Shown here: positions 33,303 to 37,871 of the stretch, piece by piece
Position numbering within the stretch: position 1 is the first letter of the stretch
Layout: every line of letters begins with the position of its first letter
Assembly: GCA_049299095.1 (NCBI GenBank)
Contig: JBAQWV010000110.1
Span: 1 to 37,871 of the forward strand
DNA length: 37,871 nt
Reading direction: 5' to 3'
Origin: JAAEKA01 sp049299095
GTDB taxonomy: Bacteria > Chloroflexota > Anaerolineae > JAAEKA01
The notes under the pieces: generated by a model
The model's database searches: none
The model's input: only the letters and a program-made list of their open reading frames with translations
What the model was told of the DNA's origin: nothing
Position numbers and translations under genes: made by a program

Positions 33303-33500
33303 ATGTTTGGTCCAGGCTTTGGCGCACCCGAGCTGTTGCTCATTGCTTTCATCGTGTTGTTGATTTTCGGCGGAAGCAAGTTGACCGACCTCGGCAGTTC
33401 GTTGGGTAAGGGCATCCGCGAGTTTCGTCAGGCTGTACGCGAGGATGACGCCGACAAAAAGGAAACAGCCTCTGAGAAGAAGGACGCCTCTTCCAGCTAA
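33303..33500 (+). CDS. tatA: Twin-arginine translocase subunit TatA/E
   Basis: A 65-residue membrane protein. It opens with FGAPELLLIAFIVLLIFG (the short N-terminal membrane helix with the conserved Glu), the hinge GGSKLTDLG and the amphipathic helix LGKGIREFRQAV, then a charged tail. This is the pore-forming subunit that exports folded proteins with twin-arginine signal peptides; it oligomerises with TatC, which is not in this window. GGAGG precedes the ATG. It is a single-gene transcript, with its own promoter and terminator. Confidence 0.95.
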   Translation: MFGPGFGAPELLLIAFIVLLIFGGSKLTDLGSSLGKGIREFRQAVREDDADKKETASEKKDASSS

Positions 33501-33539
33501 AAACGGTTTTCACCGTAACAGTTCAGATCGTATCGCAGG

Positions 33540-33574
33540 AGCGTTTGCTGAGAACAAGTCAGCAAACGCTTTTT
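33540..33574 (+). terminator. Rho-independent terminator after tatA
   Basis: Perfect 12-bp arms (33540-33551 and 33559-33570) with a 7-base loop end in TTTTT, 40 bases after the stop. Confidence 0.92.
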
Positions 33575-33593
33575 GTTTAATTTACCGGCTGGT

Positions 33594-33609
33594 TATGATC
33601 TTGATCATA
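33594..33609. promoter_or_regulatory. Palindrome upstream of the methyltransferase gene
   Basis: TATGATC and GATCATA flank a central TT; the 7-bp arms are perfect. It lies about 90 bases before the start. A TATACT (33631-33636) lies downstream and could be a -10 box, so the palindrome may be an operator. Confidence 0.4.
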
Positions 33610-33701
33610 CCCACACGAGCCGAGTCGTTCTATACTGGGTGCGGACATGTATCGTCAGCCGGTTTGGGTATATGGCTGGCTGATGCGCTTGCGAGGCTGG
33701 T

Positions 33702-34493
33702 ATGATGGATGAATTTGTAAGCATTGAGGACCGTGCGAAAGCCATTTTCGGTGACCGTGCCGATTATTATGTAACGAGCGTTGCGCACAGCGATGCCCAG
33801 ATGCTGCAACACTTAGTAGCATTGGTCAACCCGCAGCCAACTTGGCGCGTCCTGGATGTTGCCACAGGGACGGGGCACACGGCGCTGGCTTTCGCGCCCT
33901 ATGTCCACGAGATTGTCGGCGTTGACCTGACGCCGCGCATGTTGCAGGAAGCAGAAAAGCTGGCCGCTGTGCAGGGGATCACCAACATTCGCTTTGTCGA
34001 GGCGGACATTCACGAGCTGCCTTTCGACGATGAAACTTTCGACGACGAACAGTTCGATCTGATCACCTGCCGCCGCGCCGCACATCATTTCAGCGACATC
34101 AAGGAAGCCTTGTTCGAAATGGTGCGGATGCTCAAACCGCAAGGGGTCTTGCTGATTGACGACCGCAGCGTGCCGGAAGATGATCTGGTGGACAGCCTGA
34201 TGAACCGGCTGGACTGGCTGCATGATGAGTCGCATGTGCGCGAGTACAGGGCCAGCGAATGGCAGGCAATGCTGGACGCGCTGGATTGCCGCGTGACTGT
34301 GCTGGAACCCTATGTTCAAAGTCGCCCGCTAACGTCGCTTACCGATCGCGTGGCCGCGCAAAACGTTGCTCAGATTCAGGGAATCCTCAATAGCCTTTCA
34401 TCACAACAGCGTGAAAAGCTGGGAATAGTGGAAGCAGAGGGCGGGATATTTAGTAATCATTGGTACATTACGCTTGTCGCACAGAAGAAATAG
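33702..34493 (+). CDS. Class I SAM-dependent methyltransferase (UbiE-like)
   Basis: A 263-residue cytoplasmic methyltransferase. Motif I is VLDVATGTGHTALA (about 50-63), followed by the acidic loop EIVGVDLTPRML, motif II-like FVEADIHELPF and ITCRRAAHHF, then a C-terminal half with Leu-rich helices. It matches the Methyltransf_11/UbiE group. The substrate (quinone, small metabolite, lipid) cannot be inferred. Two ATG codons are adjacent at 33702 and 33705; GAGG lies upstream. It is followed immediately by a strong promoter for the nuclease gene. Confidence 0.9.
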   Translation: MMDEFVSIEDRAKAIFGDRADYYVTSVAHSDAQMLQHLVALVNPQPTWRVLDVATGTGHTALAFAPYVHEIVGVDLTPRMLQEAEKLAAVQGITNIRFVEADIHELPFDDETFDDEQFDLITCRRAAHHFSDIKEALFEMVRMLKPQGVLLIDDRSVPEDDLVDSLMNRLDWLHDESHVREYRASEWQAMLDALDCRVTVLEPYVQSRPLTSLTDRVAAQNVAQIQGILNSLSSQQREKLGIVEAEGGIFSNHWYITLVAQKK

Positions 34494-34494
34494 A

Positions 34495-34524
34495 TTGACC
34501 CCGTTTCCAGGATCGTGCTATAAT
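34495..34524 (+). promoter_or_regulatory. Sigma-70 promoter for the secreted nuclease
   Basis: TTGACC (34495-34500) and a perfect TATAAT (34519-34524) are separated by 18 bases, starting just after the methyltransferase stop codon and about 110 bases before the nuclease start. Confidence 0.8.
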
Positions 34525-34634
34525 AACTTTGCCCTGATGTTTTAAGGGCCTTTTCGTCTCCCCCTTCAGCCTTTTCTGTTTTCCCGCTGGCAGGCGATAT
34601 TCGTCTGCTCCATCAACGCAAGGAGGAAATTGCC

Positions 34635-37600
34635 ATGACGGCTTCTTTCCGTTCCAGCCGAAAGCTGTTGGCTTTTGTGCTGGTTTTTGTCGTTCTCGCT
34701 TCCCTGGGAGCGTTGCCCGCATTTGCCCAACAAGGCCCTCCCATACAGCGTGCCGCGTCCGCTCCGCTGGCAAATAACCTGCGCATTAGCCAGGTTTACG
34801 GCGGTGGCGGCAACAGCGGCGCAACCTATACTCATGATTTTATTGAATTGTTTAATGCTGGAGCTACCACCATTAACTTGAGTGGTTATTCAGTTCAGTA
34901 CACATCTGCGACTGGCTCCACCTGGCAGGTAACAAACCTCTCCGGGTCTATCGCATCGGGCCAGTATTTTCTGATCCAGGAAGCCCAGGGTTCGGGCGGC
35001 ACAACACCGCTTCCAACGCCTGATGTGATCGGAACGATCGCTATGAGTGGCTCGAATGGCAAAGTTGCGCTGGTAAACACCAGCACCGCGCAAACCGGCA
35101 CCTGCCCCACAGGCAGCCAAATCATTGACTTTGTAGGGTTTGGCTCAGCCAATTGCTTTGAAGGCAGCGGTGCAACGCCTGCTTTAACGAACACCACAGC
35201 CGCGCTTCGCGCTGGTGATGGCTGCACCGATACGGACAGCAACGTAGCAGACTTTACCACGGGCGCGCCAACTCCGCGCAACACGGCTTCGGCATTGCAT
35301 CAATGTACCACAGGTGATGTGCCGCCGACGGTATCCAGCACCACACCTGCCGATGGTGCAGGCAATGTATCCGCCAACACCACAGTGGACGTCACCTTCA
35401 GCGAACCGGTCACACTCACAGGCACAGTCGCTATTAGTTGCAGCATCAGCGGCGTTCAGAATGTAACCCCCACCGGTGGACCAACGACGTTTACACTCCC
35501 CCACACCAACTTCGCACCTGGTGATCACTGTACCGTAACGATTACGGCCGGTCAGGTCAGCGATCAGGACGGCACGCCCGACAACATGGCCGCGAATTAC
35601 AGTTGGTCGTTTGACATTGCATCAGGCTGCTTCACCCCCAGCACGCAAATCCACGACATTCAAGGCGCCGGCGCAGCCAGCAGCATGATCGGTCAGCAAC
35701 ACACCATCGAAGCCCAGGTGGTGGCCGATTTTCAATCAGTAGCCACAATCCGCGGCTTCTTTGTACAAGAACCGGATGCCGAAGTTGACGCCGATCCTGC
35801 CACTTCCGAGGGATTGTTCGTCTACGACAACAACTTCGGTGTTGACGTGGCAGTTGGCGACTACGTGCGCGTAACGGGCTTTGTGAGTGAATTCCAGAAC
35901 CAGACGCAGCTCAGCTCAGTTAACGCCGTCATTAATTGCGACGATCCGACAACCGTAAGCCCCGTACCGGTCTTGCTGCCCTTCCCTGACACCAGCTATC
36001 CTGAGCGCTACGAGGGCATGTCGGTCTATATGACGCAAACGCTCACAGTGAATGAGAATTTCAACCTGGGGCGCGGCGGCATTCTGACTCTGTCCAATGG
36101 CCGCTTGCAGCAACCCACCAACGTGGTAGCTCCTGGCGCGCCAGCGATTGCTTTGCAAGCAGCCAACAACCTGAACCAGATCACCCTGGACGATGGCTCG
36201 CTGCTGCAAAACCCCGATCCAATTATCTTCCCGCCGCCTGCGCTGGCTGCTCTGAACACAGTGCGCAGCGGTGATGAGGTGGTCGAAGTAGTAGGTGTGT
36301 TCACACAGGGGAATCCCGGCTGGACCACGCCCGGCAACATCTATCGCATCCAAGCGACCGGGACACCGGTGTTTACAGTAGCCAACCCGCGGCCAGCGGC
36401 TCCCAATCCGGTGCGGGCAGGCGGCACGTTGAAAGTCAGCTCGTTTAACGTCCTTAACTACTTCCTGACGCTCGATACCACCAGCGGCACCGGCCCCTGC
36501 GGGCCAGCTCAGAATGTTGAATGTCGCGGCGCAAACACCGCAGCCGAGTTAACACGCCAGCGCGACAAGCTGTTGCAAGCGTTAAACAGGCTAAACGCCG
36601 ACATCGTAGGCTTGATGGAGCTGGAAAACACCCCCGGCGTTGATCCATTGGCCGACATCGTGACTGGCTTGAATGCGTTGGCTGGCGCAGGCACCTATGA
36701 CTACATTGACACCGGTGTGATTGACCCCGGCGATGTGATCAAGGTTGGCTTGATCTACAAGCCCGCGGCTGTGCAGCCAGTGGGCGATTTCGCCATCCTC
36801 AACAGCCTCGTGGATCCAAACTTCGACACCAGCCGCCACCGCCCCACCCTGGCGCAAAGCTTCCAACAGGTTGCCACCAACGGCCGCTTTACCATCGTCG
36901 TCAACCATCTAAAATCCAAGGGCTGCACCGGTGCAGCGGGTCTGGATACAGATCAAGGTGACGGCCAAAGCTGCTTCAATGCCACCCGAACCACGGGTGC
37001 CAATGCACTGGTTGACTGGATTGCCACCGACCCGACGGGCACAGGCGATTCTGACTTCCTAGTCGTAGGCGATCTCAATTCCTATGCAATGGAAGACCCG
37101 ATTGTAGCCATTGAATCGGGCGGATACACCAATCTGGAAACCCAGTTCGTCGGAGCCAACGCCTACTCCTACGTTTTCTCCGCGCAAGCTGGCTCGCTCG
37201 ATCATAGCCTGGCCAATGCCAGCCTGCTGCCGCAAGTGACCGGCGCAACGACCTGGCACATCAACGCCGACGAACCGAGCGTACTCGACTATAACGTCGA
37301 ATTCAAGTCAGCCGGTCAGGTAACAAGCCTGTATAACGCCGATCCATATCGCACCTCAGACCACGATCCGCTGCTGATTGGCCTCAACCTCGCGCCAGTG
37401 GACACTTCGATCCTCCTGACCAAGACCGTGGGAACCTCTCCCGGTGTCTGCGCCACAACGAGTATGATCACGGTCCCGGCGGGTACGGCGGTCTACTACT
37501 GTTACACCGTCGCCAACACCGGCAATCTAACGCTGTATATGCACGATCTGGTGGACGATCAACTCGGTTCGATCTTCGCCAGCTTGCCGTACACCCTCAC

Positions 37601-37871
37601 CCCCGGCAGCAGCGTTTCCACTGTGGACGCCGGACTGGAGATTTCCGCAACGCTGGATGCTACCACCGCCAACACTGCGCTGTGGACTGCCTACAACGTC
37701 GGTCCGATTGATGTCATCACGGCAACAGCCAGCGCGACAGTTTATGTACCTTTGGAACCTGGGATCGTGTTGACAAAGACGGTAGGGACAACGCCAGGAG
37801 TGTGTGCGACAACGAGCAAGGTGACCGTGCCGACCGGCACGACGGTGTACTACTGTTACCAGGTGGAGAAC
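34635..37871 (+). CDS. Secreted lamin-tail / EEP-family extracellular nuclease (3'-partial)
   Basis: At least 1079 residues, running off the window with no stop. A signal peptide (LLAFVLVFVVLASLGALPAFA) is followed by a lamin-tail domain (about 48-200: ISQVYGGGGNSG, HDFIELFN), a Big_5/SbsA-type Ig-like domain (about 225-330: VSSTTPADGAG), and an OB-like region of ExeM/YhcR-type nucleases (about 335-590). The endonuclease/exonuclease/phosphatase domain (about 597-920) has SFNVLNYF, GLMELEN, VVNHLKSKG, VVGDLNSY (near 811) and SDHDP (near 907), so the catalytic set is complete. Finally two DUF11-like repeats start at 37410 and 37764. AGGAGGAAAT precedes ATG 34635. It is probably a cell-surface or secreted DNase/RNase scavenging nucleic acid. 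Confidence 0.9.
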   Translation, partial: MTASFRSSRKLLAFVLVFVVLASLGALPAFAQQGPPIQRAASAPLANNLRISQVYGGGGNSGATYTHDFIELFNAGATTINLSGYSVQYTSATGSTWQVTNLSGSIASGQYFLIQEAQGSGGTTPLPTPDVIGTIAMSGSNGKVALVNTSTAQTGTCPTGSQIIDFVGFGSANCFEGSGATPALTNTTAALRAGDGCTDTDSNVADFTTGAPTPRNTASALHQCTTGDVPPTVSSTTPADGAGNVSANTTVDVTFSEPVTLTGTVAISCSISGVQNVTPTGGPTTFTLPHTNFAPGDHCTVTITAGQVSDQDGTPDNMAANYSWSFDIASGCFTPSTQIHDIQGAGAASSMIGQQHTIEAQVVADFQSVATIRGFFVQEPDAEVDADPATSEGLFVYDNNFGVDVAVGDYVRVTGFVSEFQNQTQLSSVNAVINCDDPTTVSPVPVLLPFPDTSYPERYEGMSVYMTQTLTVNENFNLGRGGILTLSNGRLQQPTNVVAPGAPAIALQAANNLNQITLDDGSLLQNPDPIIFPPPALAALNTVRSGDEVVEVVGVFTQGNPGWTTPGNIYRIQATGTPVFTVANPRPAAPNPVRAGGTLKVSSFNVLNYFLTLDTTSGTGPCGPAQNVECRGANTAAELTRQRDKLLQALNRLNADIVGLMELENTPGVDPLADIVTGLNALAGAGTYDYIDTGVIDPGDVIKVGLIYKPAAVQPVGDFAILNSLVDPNFDTSRHRPTLAQSFQQVATNGRFTIVVNHLKSKGCTGAAGLDTDQGDGQSCFNATRTTGANALVDWIATDPTGTGDSDFLVVGDLNSYAMEDPIVAIESGGYTNLETQFVGANAYSYVFSAQAGSLDHSLANASLLPQVTGATTWHINADEPSVLDYNVEFKSAGQVTSLYNADPYRTSDHDPLLIGLNLAPVDTSILLTKTVGTSPGVCATTSMITVPAGTAVYYCYTVANTGNLTLYMHDLVDDQLGSIFASLPYTLTPGSSVSTVDAGLEISATLDATTANTALWTAYNVGPIDVITATASATVYVPLEPGIVLTKTVGTTPGVCATTSKVTVPTGTTVYYCYQVEN
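37410..37871 (+). repeat. DUF11-like repeats with 354-bp period
   Basis: Unit one (37410-37763, 118 codons) and the start of unit two (37764 on) align residue by residue: TKTVG, then PGVCATTS, then VYYCY. Many synonymous differences separate the copies, so the duplication is old or selected at protein level. More units may lie beyond the window. Confidence 0.85.

Noticed and set aside
1..37871. CRISPR array, tRNA, rRNA, transposase or integrase
   Set aside because: No regular spaced repeats, no tRNA-like T-loop and acceptor pairing, and no transposase or integrase motif was found by eye; an automated tRNA scan could still reveal one I missed.
7611..37871. CCGCGG as a possible genome-wide signal motif
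   Set aside because: It appears many times, but at this GC content dozens are expected; I could not show clear over-representation without a count.

Overview
The window is a bacterial chromosome segment, most likely from the Chloroflexota (Anaerolineae/Caldilineae-like). This assignment is inferred from gene content and style: a DUF1015 protein, an archaeal/yeast-type aspartate-semialdehyde dehydrogenase, an aroK-aroB fusion, a stand-alone RAM domain, an M16C peptidase, and a secreted nuclease with DUF11-like repeats. No rRNA or tRNA gene is present to confirm it. About thirty protein genes are supported. There are no CRISPR arrays, transposases or phage genes.

Positions 1-7606 are visibly richer in A+T than the rest. 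They hold a tightly coupled signalling cassette on the + strand: a giant GAF-array histidine kinase whose 5' end looks truncated, a single-domain response regulator, and an unusual protein joining a receiver domain, an aminoglycoside-phosphotransferase-like kinase and a calcineurin-like metallophosphoesterase. Reading frames overlap by 8 and 4 bases. Four bases further on, base composition jumps to GC-rich and a STAND-like ATPase with a C-terminal OmpR-type winged helix begins (7611-8960). The four genes are the best candidate here for an undescribed system: sensing, phosphorelay, a kinase/phosphatase effector and an ATP-dependent transcription regulator. The composition break leaves it open whether the ATPase gene belongs to the cassette.

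From 8996 to 13293 lie an inositol-monophosphatase-family enzyme, a repeat cluster, a RAM-domain gene (- strand), a secreted subtilisin-like protease and a small metallophosphoesterase. From 13390 to 22436 everything is on the - strand: an ABC-2 exporter pair with a consensus promoter, an amino-acid ABC permease and binding protein with no ATPase beside them, a two-TM protein, an M16C metallopeptidase, an O6-alkylguanine DNA methyltransferase and a NYN-nuclease/HEAT-repeat fusion. Divergent from the last is the aroK-aroB fusion (22567-24147), which converges on a HEAT-repeat gene.

Positions 24197-30069 (- strand) carry the HEAT protein, a DUF1015 protein, a HAD-like protein, asd, two small hypotheticals and a CinA-type amidohydrolase. 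Positions 30172-37871 hold a membrane-anchored Trm112-like protein without zinc cysteines, an HtrA protease (- strand), a LysM secreted protein, TatA, a methyltransferase and the start of a large secreted endonuclease/exonuclease/phosphatase-family nuclease that runs off the window. Several genes here have clear sigma-70-type promoters and hairpin-plus-T-run terminators.
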